Below are positions 1-6,971 of a stretch of DNA of 8,674 nucleotides, one piece after another. Origin of the DNA: Gammaproteobacteria bacterium (lineage in GTDB: Bacteria > Pseudomonadota > Gammaproteobacteria > JAJDOJ01); NCBI GenBank assembly GCA_027030565.1, contig JALVEU010000283.1:1-8674 (forward strand), in the 5' to 3' direction. The notes under the pieces are model-generated. The model saw only the letters and a list, made by a program, of their open reading frames with translations. It did not search any database and was not told the DNA's origin. Within the stretch, counting starts at the first letter, position 1. Each line of letters begins with the position of its first letter. Made by a program: the position numbers and the translations under genes.

Positions 1-1440
1 CGCGGCGGCGGGCTGCAGTGGCCCGTAGGCGTCGAAGACGTGATGGAGGATGCCGCTGCCCGAGGTGGCGGCGAGAAACGGGCCCCGCAACCCGATCAGA
101 CCCCGTGCCGGCATCCGGTAGTCCATTCGCACACGACCGGTCCCGTCGGGCTGCAGATCCAGCAGCTCGCCCCGGCGCTCGCCCAGCATCTCCATCACCG
201 TACCCTGATGCGCCTGCTCCACGTCCACGGTCACCAGCTCGTAGGGCTCCTGCAACTCGCCCTCGTGCTCACGGAGGATCACCTCGGGCCGCGAGACGGC
301 GAGCTCGAAACCCTCACGGCGCATGTTCTCGATCAGGACGGCGAGATGGAGTTCGCCGCGTCCAGAGACGCGAAAGCGATCGGGGTCGTCGGTGTCCTCC
401 ACCCGCAGGGCCACGTTGTGCAAGAGCTCCTCGTGCAGACGCTCCCGCAAGACCCGGCTGGTGATGAACCGGCCCTCCTGCCCCGCGAACGGCGAGGTAT
501 TGACCTGGAAGGTCATGCTCACGGTGGGTTCATCCACGTGCAGTGGGGGCAGGGGCTCCACGGCCTGGGGATCACAGACGGTGTCGGAGATGTGCAACGG
601 ATCGAGGCCCGTGAACGCGACGACCTCCCCGGCCCGGGCGGCTGCCAGCTCGCGGCGTTCCAGGCCGTGGAAACCCAACACCTGGAGCACACGTCCCCTG
701 CGCTGCCGGCCGTCTCGGTCCACCACCGTCACTGCGGCATTGCGCCTCAATACCCCGCGCTGGATCCTGCCGATCCCGATGACGCCCACGTACTCGCTGT
801 AGTCCAGGGCACTCACCTGGACCTGCAGGGGGCCTTCGGGGTCCACCGCAGGGGGCGGGACGTGCTCGACGATGGCGTCGAACAGGGGCCCCATGTCGAT
901 GCCGCGCACCGATGGATCGAGCGTGGCATAGCCCTCCAGGGCCGAGGCGTACACCACCGGGAAGTCGAGCTGCTCGTCGGTGGCGCCCAGGCGGTCGAAG
1001 AGTTCGAAGGTCTGGTCCAGGACCCAGTCCGGCCGGGCACCCGGGCGGTCGATCTTGTTGACGACCACGATCGGCCGAAATCCCCGCGCAAACGCCTTGC
1101 GGGTGACGAACCGCGTCTGCGGCATGGGCCCCTCCACCGCGTCGACCAGGAGCAGCACCGAATCCACCATGGTGAGCACGCGCTCCACCTCGCCGCCAAA
1201 GTCGGCGTGGCCCGGCGTGTCCACGATGTTGATGCGGTAGTCTCGCCATGCGAGCGCGGTGTTCTTGGACAGGATGGTGATCCCGCGTTCGCGCTCCAGA
1301 TCGTGACTGTCCAGCAGCCGTTCGGGCGCAGCCGAACGGGGGTCCAGACTCCCGGACTGCTGCAGCAGGCGGTCCACCAAGGTGGTCTTGCCATGGTCCA
1401 CGTGGGCGATGATCGCGATGTTGCGCAACTGCTCGATCAT
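1..1440 (-). CDS. typA: GTP-binding translational GTPase TypA/BipA, C-terminus cut by window edge
   Basis: Ribosome-associated translational GTPase of the EF-G/LepA class, involved in ribosome assembly and stress or cold adaptation in other bacteria. Reading from the ATG at 1440 gives 480 uninterrupted codons with no stop before base 1, against about 605 residues for the family, so roughly the last 125 residues are missing. Visible GTPase motifs: G1 HVDHGKTT (13-20), G2 RGIT (52-55), G3 DTPGH (74-78), G4 NKID (128-131) and G5 SAL (166-168). Downstream, VDEPTVSM, NTSPFAG, VSGRGELHL and RMDYRMPARGLIGLR mark domains II and III and the start of the BipA-specific C-terminal part. The start is supported by the family N-terminus MIEQLRNIAIIAHVDHGK. 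The ribosome binding site is weak. It is the last visible gene of the leftward speA cluster, 84 nt after the preceding stop, so it may also have its own promoter. Identification is very firm from sequence recall. Confidence 0.97.
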   Translation of the reverse strand, partial: MIEQLRNIAIIAHVDHGKTTLVDRLLQQSGSLDPRSAAPERLLDSHDLERERGITILSKNTALAWRDYRINIVDTPGHADFGGEVERVLTMVDSVLLLVDAVEGPMPQTRFVTRKAFARGFRPIVVVNKIDRPGARPDWVLDQTFELFDRLGATDEQLDFPVVYASALEGYATLDPSVRGIDMGPLFDAIVEHVPPPAVDPEGPLQVQVSALDYSEYVGVIGIGRIQRGVLRRNAAVTVVDRDGRQRRGRVLQVLGFHGLERRELAAARAGEVVAFTGLDPLHISDTVCDPQAVEPLPPLHVDEPTVSMTFQVNTSPFAGQEGRFITSRVLRERLHEELLHNVALRVEDTDDPDRFRVSGRGELHLAVLIENMRREGFELAVSRPEVILREHEGELQEPYELVTVDVEQAHQGTVMEMLGERRGELLDLQPDGTGRVRMDYRMPARGLIGLRGPFLAATSGSGILHHVFDAYGPLQPAAA

Positions 1441-1517
1441 GAAGAACCGTTCACTGGGTGATGAAACCGTCCGGGATCCGGTCGCCTCCCGCCACCGCCC
1501 CGGTGATGCATGCGCGA

Positions 1518-1534
1518 CGGGCGCTCAGCGCCCG
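1518..1534 (-). other. 7-bp hairpin enclosing the stop codon of the small membrane protein gene
   Basis: CGGGCGC (1518-1524) and GCGCCCG (1528-1534) are perfect reverse complements around a 3-nt loop that is the TGA stop codon of the gene at 1525-1869. No T-run follows on the leftward strand, so it is not a standard intrinsic terminator. It could stabilise or process the mRNA between this gene and typA, or it could be a chance structure in GC-rich DNA. Confidence 0.4.
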
Positions 1535-1869
1535 AGCTGCGGCAGTTCCAGACGGTTGGGATCCTCGCCGGAGTGAGCGGCCTGCTGGCCCGCACGCAGT
1601 ATGAACCAGCCCCCGGCCGCGGAGATGCCCAGGGCCAGGATGTAACCGGTGAGGAAATACCACCAGCCGCGGCGCCGCCCGGCCAGGAGCCACAGGCTGC
1701 TGATCAGGGCGAAACTCAGGGCCACGAACCAATACAGGGCCCCCGCGATCCCGCTCCACTCACCCAGCTTGGCCGACTGCCCGGGATCCAGATCGAGGCG
1801 CACCACCCACACGCCCAGCGCCGCCACCGCGGCGAGCACGGCCACGTGCAGCAGGGTCTGCCAACGCAT
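1525..1869 (-). CDS. small three-helix membrane protein, unknown function
   Basis: I do not recognise a family. The 114-aa product (ATG start) is mostly hydrophobic, with likely membrane segments at about 5-23, 40-64 and 69-91. An Arg-rich turn (RRRG, around 65-68) sits between helices two and three, and a polar tail (GEDPNRLELPQLGR) ends the protein. A GTG directly before the ATG (at 1872) could also serve; the ATG is preferred, with a GGTGG sequence a few bases upstream as a weak ribosome binding site. The stop of the ycgL-like gene lies 13 nt upstream, so it is very probably co-transcribed with speA, the Sm-like gene and ycgL. The hydrophobic pattern and tight packing support a real gene rather than a shadow frame. 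Function cannot be inferred. Confidence 0.8.
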   Translation of the reverse strand: MRWQTLLHVAVLAAVAALGVWVVRLDLDPGQSAKLGEWSGIAGALYWFVALSFALISSLWLLAGRRRGWWYFLTGYILALGISAAGGWFILRAGQQAAHSGEDPNRLELPQLGR

Positions 1870-1882
1870 CACGCCACCGCGC

Positions 1883-2128
1883 TCACATCATGCGCCCATG
1901 CTGGGGCGGCATCTGGAGGAAGTAGCCCTGCTCCCGCAGGCAGCGCAGTACCTCGCTGGCCTCGGCCGCCGCCAGCCGCCGGCGTGGCGACAGTTCCAGC
2001 TCCAAGGCCAGTTCCATTCGCCCGAACAGCTCCAGCAGGCCGTCCGGCACCTCGGAGAAATCGTCCCGTGCCGGCACGAAGAGGTAGGCATCCGGACGGC
2101 GCCGGCTCCGATAGACGAAGCACTTCAC
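1883..2128 (-). CDS. ycgL: YcgL domain-containing protein
   Basis: Small cytoplasmic protein of the YcgL family (UPF0745), whose molecular function is not established. The 81-residue product follows the family pattern: an N-terminal strand KCFVYRS (2-8), then DAYLFV (13-18), RDDFSEVPDGLLELFG (21-36), and the closing EQGYFLQMPP (66-75). Enterobacterial homologues end this part as TEQGYYLQLPPPP. It starts with GTG at 2128, which overlaps the TGA of the upstream Sm-like gene (GTGA, 2125-2128), indicating translational coupling. A GGGGGCGG stretch just upstream may serve as the ribosome binding site. Length is close to the conserved core of the family and lacks the variable C-terminal extension seen in enterics. 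In enterics ycgL is usually near rnd, so a speA-linked position is a different context. The family assignment is strong; the symbol is by homology. Confidence 0.9.
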   Translation of the reverse strand: MKCFVYRSRRRPDAYLFVPARDDFSEVPDGLLELFGRMELALELELSPRRRLAAAEASEVLRCLREQGYFLQMPPQHGRMM

Positions 2129-2877
2129 GAGCCGCCCCCGGATCGCACCGGTGCACTGGGCGTGAGCACCTCGGCACTCCGGATCTGATTCAACAGGTAC
2201 TCGTAGGCCACCCTTCCGGTGCCCTGTTGTTGCTCCACCATCAGCGACTCGTCCGCCCCGGGCATGAGCATGCCCTCCACGGTCCGCCCGTCCCGAAGTA
2301 CCAGACGCGCCCGACTGCCCAGGTAGCCCCGGAGGCTGCCCACGGGGACTTTGCGCCAGGCGAGCACGGGCCTGGACGGTGGTTGGACGGCCTGTTCCGG
2401 CTGCGGCGGGAGGGGCGGTGCGGGAGGAATCTGGTAGATCTCTTCGAGCGGGTCCACCTTGAGGATCTCGGGGTCCTTGGGCACGGCGGCCTGGTTGGGC
2501 AGTGGCTCGTCTGGGGGTACTGCGGTGGGCAGCCGCTCGGCCACCTCCTCCACCTCGCTGCGCATCTCGGGCGGCAACACCGCACCGATCCGGTCAAGGC
2601 TGGCCATCACCGAGCGGCCGGCGCCCCCATACCAGCCCACCGCGGCCAGGAGCAGCCCGAGCACGCTCACCAGGAACGCATACCGGACCCCAGGCTGCCG
2701 CCATTCCAACAGCGCATAGATGACGTACAAGGGGGTCAACACGACCAGGACCACACCCCACAGCAGGCTCGAGCGGAACGCGGCCACCACGATCCAGAGC
2801 ACGGCGGCCAGCCAGACCAGCAGCCCGGCCGCGAGCAACAGCAGCATCACTTGCGATTGGTCGACGGCGATATCCAT
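2125..2877 (-). CDS. membrane protein with Pro-rich linker and Sm-like/SH3-type C-terminal domain
   Basis: No named family recognised. The 250-aa product has three probable membrane helices at about 10-33, 38-57 and 64-84. A charged segment follows (about 88-120), then a Pro-rich linker (about 121-170, including PPAPPLPPQPE). The C-terminal small beta-barrel-like domain (about 180-238) contains the pattern G-x3-RLVLRDGRTVEGMLM, then ESLMVEQQ and an AYEYLLNQIRSAEVL ending. That strand pattern (hydrophobic-x-L-x-DGR-x-hydrophobic-x-G) is what Sm/LSm and related SH3-like barrels show; the comparison is from memory, not a profile search. The start is ATG at 2877 with AGGAAG overlapping the speA stop region, 9 nt after speA, so translation is likely coupled to it. 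The 3' end overlaps ycgL by 4 nt. It could act as a membrane-tethered binding module for protein or RNA, but no function is demonstrated. Confidence 0.82.
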   Translation of the reverse strand: MDIAVDQSQVMLLLLAAGLLVWLAAVLWIVVAAFRSSLLWGVVLVVLTPLYVIYALLEWRQPGVRYAFLVSVLGLLLAAVGWYGGAGRSVMASLDRIGAVLPPEMRSEVEEVAERLPTAVPPDEPLPNQAAVPKDPEILKVDPLEEIYQIPPAPPLPPQPEQAVQPPSRPVLAWRKVPVGSLRGYLGSRARLVLRDGRTVEGMLMPGADESLMVEQQQGTGRVAYEYLLNQIRSAEVLTPSAPVRSGGGS

Positions 2878-2886
2878 GCAACTTCC

Positions 2887-4836
2887 TCAGTCCGCCAGAT
2901 AGGTATAGGCACGCAGCCCCAGGGCGAGCTCCCCGAGCAGCTGGCGCAGCTCGTCGTCGGACAGCCCCGCACGCACCAGCTTGTGGCGATAGGTCTCGAA
3001 CAACCGGTCGGGATCATAGTGCACCGAGCGCAGCAGCGCCTCCACGCGATCACCGGCCTCGGGACATGCGAAGCGGAACGCACCGCCCGGGCCCAACTCT
3101 ACATCAACCGAATGCGTATCACCGAACAGGTTGTGACGATCCCCCAGGATCTCCTGATAAGCCCCTACCAGGAAGAACCCCAGCGCGTACCGTTCTCCGG
3201 GACGCAGCGCGTGGACCGGCAACGTGGTCCCCACGCCGCCCCCGTGCGCATACCGCGAGATCTGCCCGTCGGAGTCGCAGGTGAGGTCGTGGAGCACTGC
3301 CCTGCGCACCGGCTGCTCGTCCAGGCGCGTGAGTGGCACGATGGGAAAGATCTGATCGAACGCCCAGATGTCGGGCAACGACTGGAAGATCGAGAAATTG
3401 ACGAAGTATTTGTCCGCCAGCCGCGCGCCGAGTTCCTCCTGCAGCGCCCGCGGCAGGACCTGTGCATCGCCCCGCAGCAGCCCGGCACAGGTGCGGGCAT
3501 AGAGCGCCTCGGCCACGGCACGCAGCCGCAGGTCCACCTCTCCCTCCACGAACAGGGCCTGCATCTCTTCGAGCAGGCGCCGCGCACGGCGATGCACCCG
3601 CTGGGCGTCGGCCGGGTCCGGATCGCGCTCCAACGCGCGCAGGCGCTGGATCTCGCGGGGTTCGCCGGGGTGGGCGGCCGGGGCCCGCAGTCCGCCGTCC
3701 ATACGCTCGGTGTCCACCACGCGGGCCACCAGCACCGCGTGGTGTGCCACCAGGGCCCGACCGGCCTCGGTGATGATCTCGGGCTGGGGTGCGCCCTGCT
3801 CCGCGCAGACCCGCGCCAGGGCCGCGACCACCACTTCCGCATAAGACTCCAGATCGTAATTCACCGAGCAGTAGTGCGTGCTTCCGGTGCCCTCGTAGTC
3901 CACCCCGAGGCCGCCGCCCACGTCCACCACTTCGATGGGGGCCCCGCACTGGCGCAGGGCCAGATAGTAGCGGGCCGCCTCCTGCATGGCGGCGGACAGA
4001 TCGGCGAGGTCGGGAATCTGCGATCCGGCATGAAAGTGCATCAGTCGCAGCCAGTCGAGGTGCCCACAGGCGCGCAGCCGCTCCACCAGTGCCAGGGCCT
4101 GTCCGGCCGAGAGGCCGAACTTGGCACGTTCCCCACCGGTGTTCTGCCACTTGCCGCTCGCCACCGCGCCCAGGCGAACCCGCAGCCCCAGCAGCGGCTC
4201 GACGCCCAGCTCCGAGGCCTCGCGCAGCACCAGGTCCAGCTCCCCAGGCTTTTCGATGACGATGTGGATTCGCTTGCCCAGACGCGCACCGATCAGCGCC
4301 AGCCGGACGTACTCGCGGTCCTTGTAGCCATTGCACACGACCGTGGCCCCTTGTCCCGGGGCCAGGGCCAGCACGGCCAGCAGCTCGGGCTTGCTGCCCG
4401 CCTCCAGTCCCATCCGCACGCCCGGTGTCCCGAGCAGGGACTCCACCACATAGCGCTGCTGGTTCACCTTGACGGGATAGACGGGGGTGTAGGCCCCCGA
4501 GTACCCGTGCCGTCTGCGAGCCTGCGCGAAGGCGGCCACCATGCGCTGGACCCGGTCGCACAAGATGTGCGGAAAACGCAGCAGGACCGGGGCGGCCAGC
4601 CCTTCGGCCTCGAGACGACCCAGGATTGCATCCAGAGCCACGTCGCCCTCCGCACCCCGCACCACCAGACGACCCGCGGCGTCGATGTCGAAGTACCCCG
4701 CGCTCCAAGCCGGCAGGTTGTACAGCCTGCGGCTGTCGGCCGGCGTCCAGGGCCTGGATGCCGGTTGCTGCAACGTGGTCGGTGGTGGCATGCTTTGGCC
4801 GCCCGCCGGCCGGTCGCTTTCCATCGTCTCGTCCAT
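2887..4836 (-). CDS. speA: biosynthetic arginine decarboxylase
   Basis: PLP-dependent enzyme (fold III) converting arginine to agmatine, the first step of the agmatine route to putrescine. The 649-residue product is near the family length (about 630-660). Counting from the ATG at 4836: PLP lysine K123 in YPVKVNQQ; EAGSKPELLA (145-154); NGYKDREY (169-176); HFHAGSQ (267-273); the glycine-rich phosphate loop GGGLGVDYEG (307-316); TEAGRA (356-361); and LTCDSDG (518-524) with the conserved cysteine C520 and its aspartates. GAYQE and HNLFGD complete the C-terminal barrel. The start is uncertain: TTG at 4887 adds 17 residues, while ATG at 4824 or 4791 shortens it; none has a well-spaced ribosome binding site. 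The TTG lies inside a candidate -10 element, so it is less likely. It heads a leftward operon, divergent from speE. Family identity is near certain. Confidence 0.97.
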   Translation of the reverse strand: MDETMESDRPAGGQSMPPPTTLQQPASRPWTPADSRRLYNLPAWSAGYFDIDAAGRLVVRGAEGDVALDAILGRLEAEGLAAPVLLRFPHILCDRVQRMVAAFAQARRRHGYSGAYTPVYPVKVNQQRYVVESLLGTPGVRMGLEAGSKPELLAVLALAPGQGATVVCNGYKDREYVRLALIGARLGKRIHIVIEKPGELDLVLREASELGVEPLLGLRVRLGAVASGKWQNTGGERAKFGLSAGQALALVERLRACGHLDWLRLMHFHAGSQIPDLADLSAAMQEAARYYLALRQCGAPIEVVDVGGGLGVDYEGTGSTHYCSVNYDLESYAEVVVAALARVCAEQGAPQPEIITEAGRALVAHHAVLVARVVDTERMDGGLRAPAAHPGEPREIQRLRALERDPDPADAQRVHRRARRLLEEMQALFVEGEVDLRLRAVAEALYARTCAGLLRGDAQVLPRALQEELGARLADKYFVNFSIFQSLPDIWAFDQIFPIVPLTRLDEQPVRRAVLHDLTCDSDGQISRYAHGGGVGTTLPVHALRPGERYALGFFLVGAYQEILGDRHNLFGDTHSVDVELGPGGAFRFACPEAGDRVEALLRSVHYDPDRLFETYRHKLVRAGLSDDELRQLLGELALGLRAYTYLAD

Positions 4837-4850
4837 CTCCAGGGCGGACC

Positions 4851-4871
4851 GCGGTGGGGTCGGCCCACCGC
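4851..4871 (-). promoter_or_regulatory. 8-bp perfect hairpin in the speA leader / speA-speE divergent region
   Basis: GCGGTGGG (4851-4858) and CCCACCGC (4864-4871) are perfect reverse complements around a 5-nt loop. If speA starts at 4836, the structure lies 14 nt upstream of its ATG and would form in the mRNA leader, close enough to affect ribosome access. It could equally be a protein-binding site. No T-run follows it, so it is not a terminator. Confidence 0.45.
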
Positions 4872-4885
4872 AGGCAAAAACCCTC

Positions 4886-4914
4886 AATCTACAGCATGCG
4901 CAAGGCGCTGACCA
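4886..4914 (-). promoter_or_regulatory. candidate sigma70-type promoter for speA
   Basis: On the leftward strand, TGGTCA (4914-4909) and TAGATT (4891-4886) are separated by 17 nt. Each matches 4 of 6 consensus bases. The predicted start near 4879 would give a leader of about 40 nt that includes the hairpin at 4851-4871. The -35-like box overlaps the first base of the speE start codon. The match is weak, and chance is a real alternative. Confidence 0.3.
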
Positions 4915-5780
4915 TGATCCCCGACGACCAGTGGTTCACCGAAATCTGTGAGGAATGCGGCTCCGCCTTTTCGCTGCGACTGGCAGAATCGGGCAAGCTG
5001 CACGAGGAGCGCACACCCTACCAGACCATCGCCATCTACGAGACGGCCACCTTCGGTCGCCTCATGACCATCGACGGCTTCGTGATGCTCACCAGCCGGG
5101 ACAACTTCATCTATCACGAGATGATGGCCCACCCGGTGCTGTACAGCCATCCCGCTCCGCGGCGCGTGCTCATCGTCGGCGGCGGTGACTGCGGGACGCT
5201 GCGGGAGGTGCTCCGACATCCGGAGGTGGAGCAGGTGGTGCAGGTGGAGATCGACGAGCGGGTCACGCGGCTGGCGGAGCGCTACTTTCCCGAGCTCTGC
5301 GAGGCCAACCACGACCCCCGTGCCGACCTCCAGTTCCGTGACGCGCTGGAGTGGATCAAGACCGCCCCCAGCGGGGCGCTGGACGTGATCATCGTGGACA
5401 GCACCGACCCGCTCGGACCCGCCGAGGGCCTGTTCGGGGCGGCCTTCTATGGCGACTGCCACCGCGCGCTCGCCCCGGGCGGGCTGCTGATCCACCAGAG
5501 CGAGTCGCCCTGGTTCCACAAGGACACCATTACCGTACCCATGCGGCGCGCCATGCAGCAGGCCGGTTTCCGGGGACTGGCCACGCTGTTCTTCCCTCAG
5601 TGCACCTATCCCACGGGCTGGTGGACCGCCACCCTGGCCGGTCGTGACGGGGCCGTCGCCTTTCGACGCGAGGCCGACGCGTCGGCCAGGCCGTTCCGCA
5701 CCCGCTACTACAATCCGGAGACCCACCGTGCGGCGCTGGCCGTGCCGGAGTTCCTGAAACCCGACCTCGCACCGGTCTGA
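4914..5780 (+). CDS. speE: polyamine aminopropyltransferase (spermidine synthase)
   Basis: Transfers the aminopropyl group of decarboxylated SAM to putrescine, giving spermidine, in the cytoplasm. The product is 288 residues, the same length as E. coli SpeE. An N-terminal beta domain contains ERTPYQTIAIYE (32-43), GRLMTIDG (48-55) and DNFIYHEMMAHP (63-74). The Rossmann-like domain has the cofactor loop IVGGGDCG (87-94) with TLREVLRHP, the acidic residue of VEIDERV (111-117), and the catalytic VDSTDP (161-166). HQSESPW (194-200) and YPTGWW (232-237) complete the active-site region. ATG 4914 is chosen because AAGG lies 8 nt upstream and MIPDDQWFTE fits family N-termini; an upstream ATG at 4896 would add six residues. 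The family more often has GGGDGG where this protein has GGGDCG. It is divergent from speA and starts an operon with the dehydrogenase downstream. Putrescine specificity is the family norm, not shown here. Confidence 0.95.
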   Translation: MIPDDQWFTEICEECGSAFSLRLAESGKLHEERTPYQTIAIYETATFGRLMTIDGFVMLTSRDNFIYHEMMAHPVLYSHPAPRRVLIVGGGDCGTLREVLRHPEVEQVVQVEIDERVTRLAERYFPELCEANHDPRADLQFRDALEWIKTAPSGALDVIIVDSTDPLGPAEGLFGAAFYGDCHRALAPGGLLIHQSESPWFHKDTITVPMRRAMQQAGFRGLATLFFPQCTYPTGWWTATLAGRDGAVAFRREADASARPFRTRYYNPETHRAALAVPEFLKPDLAPV

Positions 5781-5783
5781 CCC

Positions 5784-6971
5784 ATGTATCGGAGCTTCTC
5801 CGTCGCCCGCCTGCCGCGTATCGAGTTCGGAGAGGGGGCCCTGGAGCGCGTGGCGGGGCTCGCCAAGGGATTCGGAGAGCGCGTGCTCCTGGTCACTGGC
5901 GCGCGCTCTTTCATGGAGGGACCCCACTGGCCGCGGCTGCGCGCGGCCCTGGAGGATCAGGGTCTGCAGTGGCGACACCTGGCCGTGGCGGGAGAACCCA
6001 GCCCGGAACTGGTGGATGCGGCCGTCTCCCGGTTCCGGGAGGCGGACATCCAGGTGGTGATCGGGGTCGGCGGCGGCAGCGCCCTGGATGCGGCCAAGGC
6101 CGTCGCCGGGCTGCTGCGCGCAGGTCACAGCGTCATGGACTATCTGGAAGGGGTGGGTCCGGAGCTGCCCTACGAGGGTCCCAGCGTCCCCTTCCTCGCG
6201 GTACCGACCACGGCGGGTACCGGTTCCGAGGCCACCAAGAACGCCGTGCTGAGCCGCCGCGGCCCCGATGGGTTCAAGAAGTCGTTCCGGCACGAGCAGC
6301 TGGTGGCCCAGTATGCCGTGGTGGACCCCCAACTGCTCACCACCTGCCCCCGGCCGGTGCTGGCGGCCAATGGCATGGACGCCCTCACCCAGCTCCTCGA
6401 GTCCTACGTGTCGACCAGGGCCAGTCCGTTCACCGACGCGCTCAACCTGGCTGCCCTGGCCGACGTGCGCGAGGCATTGCTGCCCCTGTATCACGGCGGG
6501 GCCCGGTCACCCACCGCGCGCAGTCGCATGGCCTGGGCCGCCCTGATCTCCGGAGTCACCCTGGCCCAGACGGGTCTGGGTGCGGTACACGGGATCGCCG
6601 CCCCCCTTGGGGCGTTCTTCCCCATCCCCCACGGTGTGGCGTGCGGGGCACTGGTCGCCGCAGCCACCGCGGTCAACGTCGAAGCCCTGCAGACCAGGGC
6701 GCCACAGAGTCCGGCACTCACTCGTTACGCCCGGGCCTCCGAGGTCCTCCACGAGCGCCATTTCCGCAGCCGCGACGAGGCACTCCAACGCCTGATCGCG
6801 CGCCTCGAGTCCTGGACGCGCGCGTTGGAACTGCCGCGACTCGCCGATCTGGGTGTGCGCAGCACGGATCTGGACCACATCGTGGCCCACTCGCGTGGCA
6901 ACAGCATGCGCACCAACCCGGTGGAGCTCACCGACGCCGAGATCCGCGCGATCCTGGAACGCAGCTTGTGA
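5784..6971 (+). CDS. iron-containing alcohol dehydrogenase family protein
   Basis: Group III (iron-type) NAD(P)-dependent alcohol dehydrogenase family, 395 residues, the usual length. Domains: an N-terminal nucleotide-binding domain with GGGSALDAAKA (96-106) and PTTAGTGSEAT (141-151), then an all-helical metal-binding domain. Metal ligand positions by comparison with FucO (D196, H200, H263, H277; recalled) are D199, Q203, H269 and H283. The second ligand, normally His in DALxH, is Gln here (GMDALTQ). The codon at 6390-6392 reads CAG, so this is in the sequence and not a reading-frame artefact. HGIAAPLGAFFPIPHG (269-284) keeps the other two. The ATG lies 3 nt after the speE stop without a clear ribosome binding site, suggesting translational coupling; the gene's last 4 nt overlap the next start. 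Substrate is unknown. A polyamine-related aldehyde or alcohol is conceivable from context only. Confidence 0.93.
   Translation: MYRSFSVARLPRIEFGEGALERVAGLAKGFGERVLLVTGARSFMEGPHWPRLRAALEDQGLQWRHLAVAGEPSPELVDAAVSRFREADIQVVIGVGGGSALDAAKAVAGLLRAGHSVMDYLEGVGPELPYEGPSVPFLAVPTTAGTGSEATKNAVLSRRGPDGFKKSFRHEQLVAQYAVVDPQLLTTCPRPVLAANGMDALTQLLESYVSTRASPFTDALNLAALADVREALLPLYHGGARSPTARSRMAWAALISGVTLAQTGLGAVHGIAAPLGAFFPIPHGVACGALVAAATAVNVEALQTRAPQSPALTRYARASEVLHERHFRSRDEALQRLIARLESWTRALELPRLADLGVRSTDLDHIVAHSRGNSMRTNPVELTDAEIRAILERSL

Noticed and set aside
40..1461. 473-codon plus-strand open frame opposite typA
   Set aside because: The minus-strand frame encodes an unambiguous TypA with all GTPase motifs; this frame is its mirror, rich in His/Gln/Val, without family resemblance.
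4837..4887. TTG-started 17-residue extension of speA
   Set aside because: It encodes a non-conserved Pro-rich segment, coincides with the hairpin and a candidate -10 box, and has no ribosome binding site. It is not fully excluded, since the ATG at 4836 also has a poor site.
1510..4911. Very long open frame (1133 codons) on the plus strand, opposite speA and its operon
   Set aside because: It runs antisense to five recognisable minus-strand products. Its translation is His/Gln/Arg/Pro-rich with no domain pattern, and it arises from third-position GC bias in the opposing genes.
4626..4913. Upstream in-frame extension of speE (nearly 100 extra codons)
   Set aside because: It overlaps the speA 5' coding region, gives Pro/Arg-rich sequence unlike any SpeE N-terminus, and the ATG at 4914 with AAGG upstream yields exactly the family length.
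4884..6494. 536-codon minus-strand open frame opposite speE and the dehydrogenase
   Set aside because: It covers two clearly identified plus-strand genes and has a composition typical of an antisense shadow.
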